Part shown: piece after piece, positions 16,404-24,404 of the stretch | How the letters are laid out: each line of letters starts with the position of its first letter | Numbering within the stretch: position 1 is the first letter of the stretch | From: Paraburkholderia graminis C4D1M | GTDB lineage: Bacteria > Pseudomonadota > Gammaproteobacteria > Burkholderiales > Burkholderiaceae | Reading direction: 5' to 3' | Length of the DNA stretch: 64,000 bases | Assembly (NCBI RefSeq): GCF_000172415.1 | Contig: NZ_ABLD01000007.1 | Coordinates: forward strand, 186,001 to 250,000 | The notes under the pieces: model-generated | Databases searched by the model: none | Told to the model about the DNA's origin: nothing | The model's input: only the letters and a program-made list of their open reading frames with translations | Translations under genes and position numbers: made by a program

Positions 16404-17864
16404 TCACGCGGTGCCGCGGCGGCCGCGTGCGATTTCATCGCCGGCATCGTGCGGCAGGCGCGCGGTGACCGGAATCGAGAGGAACGAGAACAGACCGACC
16501 ACCACGAACGCCGGCCAGAAGTCGGAGAACACGATGCTCGAATGGCCCTGCACGTTGTGCGAAATCTGCAGCACGATGCCCGCGATGGTCACGCCGAGCC
16601 CGAGCGAAATCTGCTGGATCACGCTGGCGACACTCGTCGCGCGGCCGACGTCGCGGCTCGGAATGTCGGCATACGCCAGCGTGTTGAGCGAAGTGAACTG
16701 AAGCGACGGAAAGAAACCGCCGAACAGCACGACACACCAGATCAACCAGTGCGGTGTGCCGGGAAAGAACAGGCCGTAGACTGCAATCGCCACGCCCGCA
16801 CAGCCCGCGTTGAACATCAGTACCGTGCGAAAGCCGAAGCGTCCGAGTATGCGTGAGGCCGCCGCCTTCATGAAGATCGAACCGAACGCGGAAGCGCAGG
16901 TGATCGAACCCGACACGAATGCGGTCATGCCGAGACCTTCCTGCAACGCGAGCGGCAACAGAAACGGCACCGCGCCGAGGCCAATGCGAAAGAGCGATCC
17001 GCCCGCCACGCTCGCGTGAAAACTGGGAATGCGCAACAGGCGCAGATCGAGCACCGGCGCTTCCACGCGATTCGCGTACAACACATAAATCACGAGCAGC
17101 ACGACGCCGACGCCGCACATGCCGAACGACACCGGATTCGACACGAGTTCGCCGCCCACCAGCGAAAGCCCGAGCATGAACAGCGACGCGCCGCTCGCGG
17201 ACAGCAGAAAGCCGGTCCAGTCGAGCGGGCCAGGATGTGCCTCACGCACATTGGCGATGTGCTTGTTCGCCAGCCAGATGCCGAACAGGCCGATCGGAAT
17301 ATTGACGAAGAAGATCAGGCGCCAATGCAGATACGTCGTGATAAATCCGCCGAGCGGCGGACCGACCACCGGCCCGAGCAACGCGGGCACCGTCAGATAA
17401 TTGACCGCGCGTATGAAGTCCGGCTTCGGCACCGAACGGAAGATGATGATGCGGCCGACCGGGACCATCATCGCGCCGCCAATGCCTTGCACGAAGCGCG
17501 CGACCACGAACATGCCGAGCGACGTGGACGCCGCGCACATCAGCGAGCCGGCCATGAAAATGCCGATCGCCGTGCGAAACACGGTGCGCGAACCGAAGCG
17601 GTCCGCGACCCAGCCGCAAATCGGAATGAAGACGCCGAGGCCGATCACATACGCGGTGACGGCGAGCTTTAGCGTGATGGGGTCCTGACCGAGATCGCGG
17701 GCCAGCACGGGCAGCGACGTCACGATAACCGTGCCGTCCACGTTTTCCATGAACATCGCGCACGCGACGATCAGCGGGACGATGAAAGCGCCTAAAGCGA
17801 AGGGCATTGGCAGGGCGACGGGTGACAAGGCCGTCGGCGTAAAGCGTCGATTATGGCATTGCAT
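16404..17864 (-). CDS. MFS multidrug exporter, DHA2 (EmrB/QacA) type
   Basis: A 486-residue inner-membrane protein with about 14 hydrophobic segments. Family motifs are visible: motif C-like LTVPALLGPVVGPPLGG, motif A GWVADRFGSRTVFRT, and the start ENVDGTVIVTSLPVLARDLG typical of EmrB-type drug/proton antiporters. A start at the ATG at 17807 (MPFALGAF) would remove a polar 19-residue leader. It is convergent with the ehu genes and shows no tie to ectoine. No membrane-fusion partner gene is adjacent, so substrate is unknown. Confidence 0.85.
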   Translation of the reverse strand: MQCHNRRFTPTALSPVALPMPFALGAFIVPLIVACAMFMENVDGTVIVTSLPVLARDLGQDPITLKLAVTAYVIGLGVFIPICGWVADRFGSRTVFRTAIGIFMAGSLMCAASTSLGMFVVARFVQGIGGAMMVPVGRIIIFRSVPKPDFIRAVNYLTVPALLGPVVGPPLGGFITTYLHWRLIFFVNIPIGLFGIWLANKHIANVREAHPGPLDWTGFLLSASGASLFMLGLSLVGGELVSNPVSFGMCGVGVVLLVIYVLYANRVEAPVLDLRLLRIPSFHASVAGGSLFRIGLGAVPFLLPLALQEGLGMTAFVSGSITCASAFGSIFMKAAASRILGRFGFRTVLMFNAGCAGVAIAVYGLFFPGTPHWLIWCVVLFGGFFPSLQFTSLNTLAYADIPSRDVGRATSVASVIQQISLGLGVTIAGIVLQISHNVQGHSSIVFSDFWPAFVVVGLFSFLSIPVTARLPHDAGDEIARGRRGTA

Positions 17865-17907
17865 CGGCGACGCATGTTGTTGCCGATGGTGCTCGTATAG
17901 ACCTTGA

Positions 17908-17944
17908 ACGACAAAGAGCCGGCATCGAGCCGGCTCTTTGTCGT
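17908..17944. terminator. Strong terminator after the lipid-type operon
   Basis: A perfect 16-base-pair stem (17908-17923 with 17929-17944, loop ATCGA) with the inner sequence CCGGCTCTTTGTCGT on both strands. It is 37 bases past the stop of the minus-strand nucleotidyltransferase gene and could serve both directions. Confidence 0.85.
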
Positions 17945-17981
17945 GTGCGTCAAACGCGCTTAGCGAGAACTCAGCGCAAAC

Positions 17982-18746
17982 TCACCGCGAAGCGCTGACG
18001 AGCGGCTGCAACTGCGGCAGGATTTCAGTCGTGGCGCGCGCCACGTCGTTCGGGAAGTCGATTTCGATCCACGGCGCGCCGGTCACGTCGGCGGTATCGA
18101 ATACCTGGCTGCGCTCGAGCAGCAGGTCGCGCACGGCTTCCTCGTGCGGCAGGTTGGCCCGGCCGCTGTCGACATAACCCGCGACGATTTCCGCAAAGCG
18201 CCGCGCGGTTTCTTCGCGGAAACGGAAGAAGCCCACCGACTCGCCAATCGTGTCGTACTCAAGATTCACGGCAAGCTGCTTGCGCAACTCGACCGGCACG
18301 CCGTCTTTCAGACACAGTTTGACGGGCTCGTCGCCGGCTTCAAAGTCGCGGTCGATCAACAGACGGTTGACCGTTTCGCCCGCGACCAGCGCGGCCAGGA
18401 TGCGCTCGTCGTAGAGCACGTCGGCGTCCATCAGCAGGACGTCGCCGCCGCGCGTGAGCGCCTCGGCCACCGTGTGCACCGTCAGCACGCTGCCCAGGTC
18501 ATAGCGCGTGTTCAGCACGGTTTCGACCGGGTGCGGCCAGTTGATGCGCGCCAGTTCCGCCTGCACCGACTCGGGCTGAAAGCCGAGCGCCAGCACGACT
18601 TCGGTCACACCGGCGGTTTCGAGCATCTGCAGATGCCGCTCGAGCAGGCTCATGCCGTCGAACTGCAACAGGCATTTCGGGAACTGGGCTTCCGGCGGTT
18701 GCTGGAGACGCAGGCCGAGGCCCGCAGCGAGAATGATGGCACGCAT
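17982..18746 (-). CDS. Nucleotidyltransferase of the LicC/PntC/IPCT type
   Basis: A 254-residue sugar-phosphate or alcohol-phosphate nucleotidyltransferase. It opens with MRAIILAAGLGLRL and PKCLLQF (residues 23-29), the nucleotide-binding loop and lysine; metal-binding acidic residues are likely D107/D109 in LLMDADVLYDERIL and D230 in WIEIDFPND. This architecture is that of CTP:phosphocholine, CTP:aminoethylphosphonate and CTP:inositol-1-phosphate cytidylyltransferases. As last gene of the four-gene operon with a CDP-alcohol phosphatidyltransferase, it most plausibly makes a CDP-activated head group. The actual alcohol is unknown. Confidence 0.82.
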   Translation of the reverse strand: MRAIILAAGLGLRLQQPPEAQFPKCLLQFDGMSLLERHLQMLETAGVTEVVLALGFQPESVQAELARINWPHPVETVLNTRYDLGSVLTVHTVAEALTRGGDVLLMDADVLYDERILAALVAGETVNRLLIDRDFEAGDEPVKLCLKDGVPVELRKQLAVNLEYDTIGESVGFFRFREETARRFAEIVAGYVDSGRANLPHEEAVRDLLLERSQVFDTADVTGAPWIEIDFPNDVARATTEILPQLQPLVSASR

Positions 18747-18773
18747 GCGCGGTCCTTTGAAAAGATACGGAGT

Positions 18774-19802
18774 TTAATCGACAGCGGGAACGCGCCCAAG
18801 GGCACGCCGCCTTTGCCAGCTTCTTTCGCTGAAGTGCAAAACCAGCAGACCCGGCAAGCCTAGCAGGATTTCGCGCGCGCGCTTGGTCAGCGAGAGCGCG
18901 AGCGCCGCGTCGGGCGGCAAGCCGACCAGCGGCGCGAGCAGCAGATAACCGCCTTCCTGCACGCCGAGCGAGCCCGGAATCATGAAAGCCGCGCCGCGAA
19001 TCGCCTGGCCGAGGCTTTCGAGCAGCAGCGCGTCGACCCAGTCGACGGGATGGCCGAGAAAGCGCAGCGCGAGCCACACTTCCACCGTGCCGACGATCCA
19101 GCCGGCGAGGCTGAGCGCGAAGCTCGCCGCGACCCGGCCGCGCTCGCGGTACATGGCCTGCACGGCGGCATCGACGGCTTCGGCGCGGTTCATCAGCCCG
19201 GACCAGTCGCGTTTGCCGAACACTTTCGACAATACGCCGAGCAGCCGGCCGAACAGCCCACGCCGCTGCGCATAGTAAAAACCGACGATCATGCCGCCGA
19301 GCACCGCCGTTGCGATCCACGTCGCGGTTTGCAGGTCGTGCAGCGCGCCGTGCGCGGCATAGGCGCCGAACGTCAGCAGCCCGAACAGCGCGAAGATGAT
19401 TTGCGCGAGCGCCTGGGCCGTCGTGCTAACCGTGATGGCCGCGGCCGCGTCGCGCATGCGCATGCCGCGCTGCGACAGTTGCCGAACCATCACCACAGGC
19501 CCGCCGATCTGACCGGCCGGCAGCAGGCTGTTCACGGATTCGCCGATCCAGCGGGCGAACAGCGCGTCGCGCACTGCAAGATGCTGCTGCGGGTGAGGCG
19601 CCCGCTCGCGGCCGCGCGGCAACAGGACGGAGATCGCGACCGCGTCGAGTGCGAGCGGCACGACGTGAAACGCCGCGACGAGCGCGAGCCCCCAGCCGGC
19701 CGCGAGCAGCGTCGACGCGACCGAACCGAAACCCTGCCATGCGAGCAGGCCGACAAACAGCGCCGTCCCGATCGACAGCAGAATCAGGGCCGCGCGAGTC
19801 AT
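18774..19802 (-). CDS. HpnL-like integral membrane protein (LPG synthase TM / flippase-like)
   Basis: A 342-residue protein with about eight hydrophobic segments, of the family shared by the membrane part of lysylphosphatidylglycerol synthase and hopanoid-associated HpnL. Signature pieces are ARWIGESVNSLLPAGQIGG and PGSLGVQEGGYLLLAPLVG, then ALALSLTKRAREILLGLPG near the C-terminus. There is no soluble lysyltransferase domain, so it should move or handle lipids rather than aminoacylate them. The start at 19802 overlaps the preceding stop as ATGA. It is 27 bases upstream of the nucleotidyltransferase gene. Confidence 0.83.
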   Translation of the reverse strand: MTRAALILLSIGTALFVGLLAWQGFGSVASTLLAAGWGLALVAAFHVVPLALDAVAISVLLPRGRERAPHPQQHLAVRDALFARWIGESVNSLLPAGQIGGPVVMVRQLSQRGMRMRDAAAAITVSTTAQALAQIIFALFGLLTFGAYAAHGALHDLQTATWIATAVLGGMIVGFYYAQRRGLFGRLLGVLSKVFGKRDWSGLMNRAEAVDAAVQAMYRERGRVAASFALSLAGWIVGTVEVWLALRFLGHPVDWVDALLLESLGQAIRGAAFMIPGSLGVQEGGYLLLAPLVGLPPDAALALSLTKRAREILLGLPGLLVLHFSERSWQRRRALGRVPAVD

Positions 19803-20656
19803 GCGCGGTCCTTGCGAGTACCGCGGGTATTCGCCTGAGTCATTTGACGAAACACCTGGCGGAAGCCGAAATAAGCAATCGCGTCTTTCATGTTGGAAAT
19901 CAAACGGCACCACGGACGCATGTTCGGGTCCGTGACGTATTCAAACGTGAGCGATACGCGCATTTCGTTCGGGCCGGCCGGCGTGATGCGATGGCGCAGC
20001 TTGTCGCCGTCGAAAAACACGAGGCCGCCCGGCGGAATTTGCACCGAGCCGGGTTGGTCCGGCACATCGGGATTGCGCGTATGCAATTCATAGTCGAGCC
20101 GGCACGACGATTCGTCGATCACGCCGAGCAGCAGCGTGTAGCGGCGGCCGTCGTAGTACGAAGTGTCGTAGTGCCAGCCGATGTGATCGCCGGGCCGCGT
20201 GTAGTAATACAGCGCGTAGGCGTGCGGATCGTCGGCCGGCGACACTTGCAGCTTGTCGCCGCTCAGTTGTTCGAGCCAGCCGATCAGCTCTTTCGAGCGA
20301 TACAGCTCGGCGATGAACGGCGCGAGGCGGTCGATCGTATGACGGCTCACGCTGCCGCCCTGCTTGTGGCCCGGCAGATAGTTGCGGTTGACTTCGTCGA
20401 GCAGCGCACGCGCGCTGTGCACGAGCTGCGCGGTGACTTCAGGCGCGAGGAAGTCCTCCATGTAGAGGAACGCGCCCTGATCGGCGAAGTCGTTGCGCAG
20501 CCGCGGAGTGTCGAATGCACGGGTGCGGCTCGCGACGGCACGGTCGGCGTCCGGGGCTGCCGGGGCTGCGGGAACTGCCGGGGCTATGTCCAGCGCAGCC
20601 GCGGCGTGTTGTTCGGGAATCGATGCGCTCACGTCGTCTTCGGCGTGTGTACTCAT
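19799..20656 (-). CDS. Fe(II)/2-oxoglutarate-dependent oxygenase
   Basis: A 285-residue enzyme with a complete facial triad and 2OG site: H162 and D164 in GWHYDTSYYDGRRY, H222 in KLRHRI, and R233 in EMRVSLTFEY. Because the aspartate is kept, hydroxylation or desaturation is expected rather than halogenation, where it is replaced by Gly or Ala. The first 45 residues are an Ala/Pro-rich flexible extension. It overlaps both neighbours by ATGA (20653-20656 and 19799-19802), so it is tightly coupled to the phosphatidyltransferase and HpnL-like genes and probably acts on the same lipid or its head group. The substrate is unknown. Confidence 0.82.
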   Translation of the reverse strand: MSTHAEDDVSASIPEQHAAAALDIAPAVPAAPAAPDADRAVASRTRAFDTPRLRNDFADQGAFLYMEDFLAPEVTAQLVHSARALLDEVNRNYLPGHKQGGSVSRHTIDRLAPFIAELYRSKELIGWLEQLSGDKLQVSPADDPHAYALYYYTRPGDHIGWHYDTSYYDGRRYTLLLGVIDESSCRLDYELHTRNPDVPDQPGSVQIPPGGLVFFDGDKLRHRITPAGPNEMRVSLTFEYVTDPNMRPWCRLISNMKDAIAYFGFRQVFRQMTQANTRGTRKDRA

Positions 20657-21348
20657 TTGCCTGCCCACGCCTGAGTCGTTTCGGTGGCAGCCGCCGCGGA
20701 CGGCTGCGCCGTACGGCGCACCACGCGCCAGTAGTCGATCATGACCCACACCGCGAAGAGCGGCGCGCCGATCGACGCGGCGACGACGAACGGCATCGTC
20801 ACACTCGTCAACGTGACGATGGGCAGCAGATACAGTACGTCTTCGGTCTCGAATCCGCCGACGGCCGCCTGCTTGGTGCCCGCCTTGCCCGCCATTTCCT
20901 CGATACGCATGCGCAGAAAGAAAATCAGCGCGACCGCGACGCCCGCGACGGCGCCAAGCCAGCCGGCATCCACGGTGAAGCCGCCGAGATTCGACGCGCC
21001 TGCGCCGATACCCATGCCCATGAACAGCATGACGGTGACGAGCGCGTCCGAAGCCAGGTCGTAAAAATGACCGATCCGGCTCGTCTTGCCGCTGATGCGC
21101 GCAAGCTCGCCGTCGGTGTGATCGACAAAGTTTGAGAGCACGATCAGCACCGCGCCCGCATTGGCCCATGCGAAGCCGCCGCGCGCGAGGCACAGCGCGC
21201 CTGCGACGCCGATCAACAGACGCAGCGTAGTCAGATGATTGGGCGAAACGCGCGTGTTCACGAGCGGAGTCACGAGCCGGCGGGCCAGCCGCGCGTCCCA
21301 GGTCCTGGGCGGCGGCACATTAATTGGAGTGTGCGGTGTTGAATTCAT
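20653..21348 (-). CDS. CDP-alcohol phosphatidyltransferase
   Basis: A 231-residue inner-membrane enzyme with about six hydrophobic segments. The family signature is perfect: D76-x2-D79-G80-x2-A83-R84-x8-G93-x3-D97-x3-D101 (DHTDGELAR ... GHFYDLASD). Such enzymes join a CDP-activated alcohol or CDP-diacylglycerol with a second alcohol at the membrane. It is the first gene of an operon with an oxygenase, an HpnL-like protein and a nucleotidyltransferase. The product is not that of PssA or PgsA by context, since those genes normally sit elsewhere. The donor may be the CDP-compound made by the fourth gene. Confidence 0.88.
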   Translation of the reverse strand: MNSTPHTPINVPPPRTWDARLARRLVTPLVNTRVSPNHLTTLRLLIGVAGALCLARGGFAWANAGAVLIVLSNFVDHTDGELARISGKTSRIGHFYDLASDALVTVMLFMGMGIGAGASNLGGFTVDAGWLGAVAGVAVALIFFLRMRIEEMAGKAGTKQAAVGGFETEDVLYLLPIVTLTSVTMPFVVAASIGAPLFAVWVMIDYWRVVRRTAQPSAAAATETTQAWAGK

Positions 21349-21420
21349 AACCCGGAAATATATACGGGATCGCGAAAGATTGCTTTCTTCGCGTCAGTTT
21401 CTTTGCGGTTTATGCGGCTC

Positions 21421-21497
21421 GCTAATCGTTTGCTAATCGTTTGCGGATCGGTTGCCGGTAATTTGCCAATGCTTTGCCGACGACTTGCGATGATTTG
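21421..21497 (+). repeat. Seven degenerate 11-base repeats
   Basis: Units begin with GC and mostly end in TTT: GCTAATCGTTT (twice, identical), GCGGATCGGTT, GCCGGTAATTT, GCCAATGCTTT, GCCGACGACTT, GCGATGATTTG. The TTTGC junction recurs every 11 bases, about one helix turn. Confidence 0.7.
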
Positions 21498-21643
21498 TCA
21501 CCTACCGCGAATGAAGCAGGATTTGCCGAACCGCGATAAAGTGCGAGTCCTGCTGGGCCGGCCTCGCGCGATCGCACCAATGCGCAACGTCTTCGCGAGC
21601 TGCCTGCTCTGAGTTTATCGCCGCGCCGCGCGTTGTAGACACG

Positions 21644-21676
21644 CTACATCGACACTATATCGACACTACATCGCGC
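21644..21676 (+). repeat. Three 11-base repeats
   Basis: CTACATCGACA, CTATATCGACA and CTACATCGCGC follow each other exactly, 28 bases before the next gene. The unit differs from the first array but has the same length. Confidence 0.75.
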
Positions 21677-21703
21677 CAGATCGACTATGCCGCCGTTCGT
21701 GCC

Positions 21704-22171
21704 ATGAAACGCTTTTTTTCTTCTTCCGTATCGCGTGCCTTAGGCCGTGCCGTCCTCACTGTCTTCGCTATCGCGGCCGGCGCGCTGCCGCTCGCCGCGC
21801 ATGCCGCCGCGCTCGACGCGCCGCTCGCCTGCAATGAAACCGGCCATCAGTTCATCGCCGATCTGGCCGGGCAGCAACTGATCGATCCGAAACCGACGCG
21901 GGTCGAAAGCAATTCGATCAACGCATTCTCTCCCGCGCAAGGCGCAGACCTCAGCGCATTCGGATTTCACGTTTTCGCGGTGGTCGGCTACGAAAAGGAC
22001 GACCCGATGTTCCGCGTGGGAGACGGCGAGCCGGTCGCGCGCTCGGCCTATGGCGTGGTCGTGTTCGGGAGCGAATCGAAGGTGAAGAACGCGGTGACGT
22101 CGGCCGGCGGGACGGCGATCGTGCACCGCGTGGCGCCGCTCATCACGGCGATCTTCTGCAAGCGGAGCTGA
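21704..22171 (+). CDS. Secreted hypothetical protein
   Basis: A 155-residue protein with a clear Sec signal peptide (residues 1-35, MKRFF then a hydrophobic stretch ending AAHAA). The mature part has two cysteines, in LACNETG near the start and in IFCKRS at the very end, which could form a disulfide closing the domain. I do not recognise a family. The central region (FHVFAVVGYEKDDPMFRVGDGEPVA, split by beta-strand-like segments) suggests a small beta-rich periplasmic domain. It is a single gene, divergent from the lipid-type operon across the repeat-bearing region. Confidence 0.7.
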   Translation: MKRFFSSSVSRALGRAVLTVFAIAAGALPLAAHAAALDAPLACNETGHQFIADLAGQQLIDPKPTRVESNSINAFSPAQGADLSAFGFHVFAVVGYEKDDPMFRVGDGEPVARSAYGVVVFGSESKVKNAVTSAGGTAIVHRVAPLITAIFCKRS

Positions 22172-22226
22172 GGCGGCGCATGGGCGCCCCGCGCATGGGC
22201 GATTCGATGCAGGCGCGCGCCGCCTC
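22170..22226. terminator. Hairpin between convergent genes
   Basis: GAGGCGGCGC (22170-22179) is fully complementary to GCGCCGCCTC (22217-22226). It separates the secreted protein gene from convergent phoX. No T-run, so termination is only inferred. Confidence 0.4.
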
Positions 22227-22237
22227 GGGTGCGAGAG

Positions 22238-24193
22238 TTACAGCTTGATCGACGTCGGATCGGCCGTCAGATAGCCGACCGTCGCGCCGAAGCGGTCCTT
22301 ATAGTTGGCGCGCACGAGCGGATCGAGCGTCGCCTTGACCTTGTCGTGCAGCGGACTTTCCCAATCGCCGACGTGCTGGAAATTGCTCATCACGTAGGTC
22401 CAGCCGTTGATTTCATCGACCGCGTGCAGGCCTGTCGATTCCGCGCCGGCCGGACATGACAGCACGCGCGAGAGCGTCTTCGTGTCGACGTTGTACGCCC
22501 ACAGGAAGTTGTTCACGTGCATGCCGCTGTCCTCGCCGATGAACAGCGTGCGCAGCTTCTCCGAAAACTTGAGGTTGTCCGGGTTCGCGATGCGCTCTGG
22601 GTTCGCGGCGTTGCCCAGCGCATCCGCCGTGGAGAGATCCTCGCCGACGAGCGCCGCGGGCGCCGCCATGTCGACCGGCACCCATTCGCTATTGATCGCG
22701 CCGCCGCTGCGGTCGAGCTGGCCGCCCTTCATGTTCAGCGCGTAGACCGCGCCGGCGCTGATGGTCTTGTCGACCGCGACATCCGTCGATGCCGCATTGC
22801 CGCGCACCATCGACTTCTCGACACGCGACATCGCCGAATACAGCACCTTGTCCTTGATATTGACGGTCGTCCCTTCGAGCTTCGTGAAGCCCATGCTCGC
22901 GCCGGCAAGCGCCGCGTAGCGATGCGTCTCCAGGAAAGTCGCGGCCTTGTTCATGCCCGGCTTCACGCGAATCCAGTTGAACGTGCCGTTGAAATTGATC
23001 TTCGTGTACGACGCGTCGGCGGGATCGGCGGTCTTGACGTCCATGATGTCGGCCGCGGTCAGCGTGTTCGCGAGCGACTCGATTTCGGCGCTCGTCGCGT
23101 GGCCGAGGTTGATCCACGACAGCGTCGCCGCGCCCGCGCCGCTCGACGACACCTGCGTCCATTTCGCGACGTACAGCGTGCCCGCCGACAGGTCCGCTTC
23201 ACGGTCCGCGATGAACATGAAGAGGCCGCCGTTGGTGGCGTCGTCGCCCATCAGCACGGTGCGCTTGTCCGGCATTACCTGAACCAGTTCGTGCGAGATG
23301 CGGCCAAGGCAGTAATGTTTCTTGATGCTGCCGGTGCCGTCGGGATTCACGGTCACTTCAGGCAAATGGCCGTAGTGATACGGATTCGCCGCGGTGTCGC
23401 TGCCGTACAGGTTGCGGCTAAAGCCCTTGAACTGGCTATTGGAAGAGATCGTCGCCGCGTCCGGCTCGTACTCTTCGCTCGACAAATGCGTATTCCACGG
23501 CGACAGGCTTGCGCCGCACGTGATCCACAAGCCATGCACCTTCGACGTATCCACGTTGTGATAGCCGACCAGCGTGAGCTTGCCGGTCGCCTGGTCCTGG
23601 TCGAGCGTGAGCACGGCAATCGGCGACGGCAACTGGCCGTACATCGACACGAGGCTCTGATCGCGCGTGGCGTATTCGAATTGCACGACAGCGAACACCG
23701 CCTTGCCCTTGATGCCCTTGACCGTGGGATTGTCGAGGCGAATCAGCGAGCTGCCGTCCGGGCAATCGGAATAGAACTGGCGCTCCTTGCCGGCCACGGA
23801 TTGATCGACGATCGGCTGATTGTTGATGTCGACGTAGCCGCCCGCGAGAATCGTCCCGCCCTGAATGTTCGGCACCATGTCGCCGGTGATGAAAAACGGC
23901 TGATACGACAGCTTGAACGCGCGGCTGCTGCCGTCGCTCAACTGCACCGTCAGCGTGGAGGCGACCGTGGTCTTTGCCATCGCCGCGGGGTCGGCCAGCG
24001 TCGGCGCGGCCATCGAACTGAAAGCCGCCGACACGAAGTTGGCAACCGGTTTGACTGTCGTCGCGAGATCGTTGCTGCTGCCTCCGCAGGCGCTCAACAT
24101 GGACGCGGTGGCGAGGCCGCCTAACGGCAGCATCGGTACACCGGCAAACAGTTTCAGGGCCTTGCGGCGGGAGAGATCGAACGGCTCTGCCAT
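22238..24193 (-). CDS. phoX: PhoX-family alkaline phosphatase (DUF839), Tat lipoprotein
   Basis: A 651-residue PhoX/DUF839 protein; characterised PhoX enzymes are Ca/Fe-dependent monoesterases that release phosphate outside the cytoplasm. A twin-arginine signal SRRKALKLFAG (residues 8-18) is followed by a lipobox LSAC with C36, so the product is probably folded before export and lipid-anchored. Family features include the DNPTVKGIKGK and YCLGRISHELVQVMPD regions, and the length is typical. No Pho box was recognised upstream and the gene stands alone. Some DUF839 proteins have no proven phosphatase activity. Confidence 0.85.
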   Translation of the reverse strand: MAEPFDLSRRKALKLFAGVPMLPLGGLATASMLSACGGSSNDLATTVKPVANFVSAAFSSMAAPTLADPAAMAKTTVASTLTVQLSDGSSRAFKLSYQPFFITGDMVPNIQGGTILAGGYVDINNQPIVDQSVAGKERQFYSDCPDGSSLIRLDNPTVKGIKGKAVFAVVQFEYATRDQSLVSMYGQLPSPIAVLTLDQDQATGKLTLVGYHNVDTSKVHGLWITCGASLSPWNTHLSSEEYEPDAATISSNSQFKGFSRNLYGSDTAANPYHYGHLPEVTVNPDGTGSIKKHYCLGRISHELVQVMPDKRTVLMGDDATNGGLFMFIADREADLSAGTLYVAKWTQVSSSGAGAATLSWINLGHATSAEIESLANTLTAADIMDVKTADPADASYTKINFNGTFNWIRVKPGMNKAATFLETHRYAALAGASMGFTKLEGTTVNIKDKVLYSAMSRVEKSMVRGNAASTDVAVDKTISAGAVYALNMKGGQLDRSGGAINSEWVPVDMAAPAALVGEDLSTADALGNAANPERIANPDNLKFSEKLRTLFIGEDSGMHVNNFLWAYNVDTKTLSRVLSCPAGAESTGLHAVDEINGWTYVMSNFQHVGDWESPLHDKVKATLDPLVRANYKDRFGATVGYLTADPTSIKL

Positions 24194-24349
24194 GTTGTCG
24201 TAATCCTGGTTGTGGTGGCGTGGGTTAACTCACAGCCGGCACGACCCGGATCGAAACCATGGTTCACGCTCGCGCCGCTATGACGCGAGGATTCTATGAA
24301 GCGAATGTGAAAGTATATTGACAGCCGTTGGTAATACTTGCGGCGCCTA

Positions 24350-24391
24350 CCCTGCGCTGCTCATTCCTTGCCCTGCGCTGCTCATTCCTTT
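24350..24391 (+). repeat. Exact 21-base tandem duplication
   Basis: Two copies of a 21-base unit starting CCCTGCGCTGCTCATTCCTT lie back to back (24350-24370, 24371-24391), differing only in the last base. They sit 14 bases downstream of the stop of the minus-strand gene at 24405. Confidence 0.9.
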
Positions 24392-24404
24392 GCGAGCGGG
24401 ATTT

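Larger units (their letters stand above)
21349..21703. other. Divergent intergenic region with two arrays of 11-base period
   Basis: No gene is supported in these 355 bases. The region must hold the promoters of the minus-strand lipid-type operon and the plus-strand secreted protein. It contains two separate repeat arrays with the same 11-base spacing (see 21421-21497 and 21644-21676). Confidence 0.7.

Noticed and set aside
19799..20656. The operon oxygenase as a halogenase
   Set aside because: The iron-binding aspartate D164 is present, whereas halogenases have Gly or Ala there.
21403..21612. A 69-codon open frame across the 11-base repeat array
   Set aside because: The frame only follows the repeat; no start signal or coding character.
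22517..24124. A 535-codon plus-strand frame opposite phoX
   Set aside because: Antisense shadow of a gene with signal peptide and family motifs; no ribosome site.
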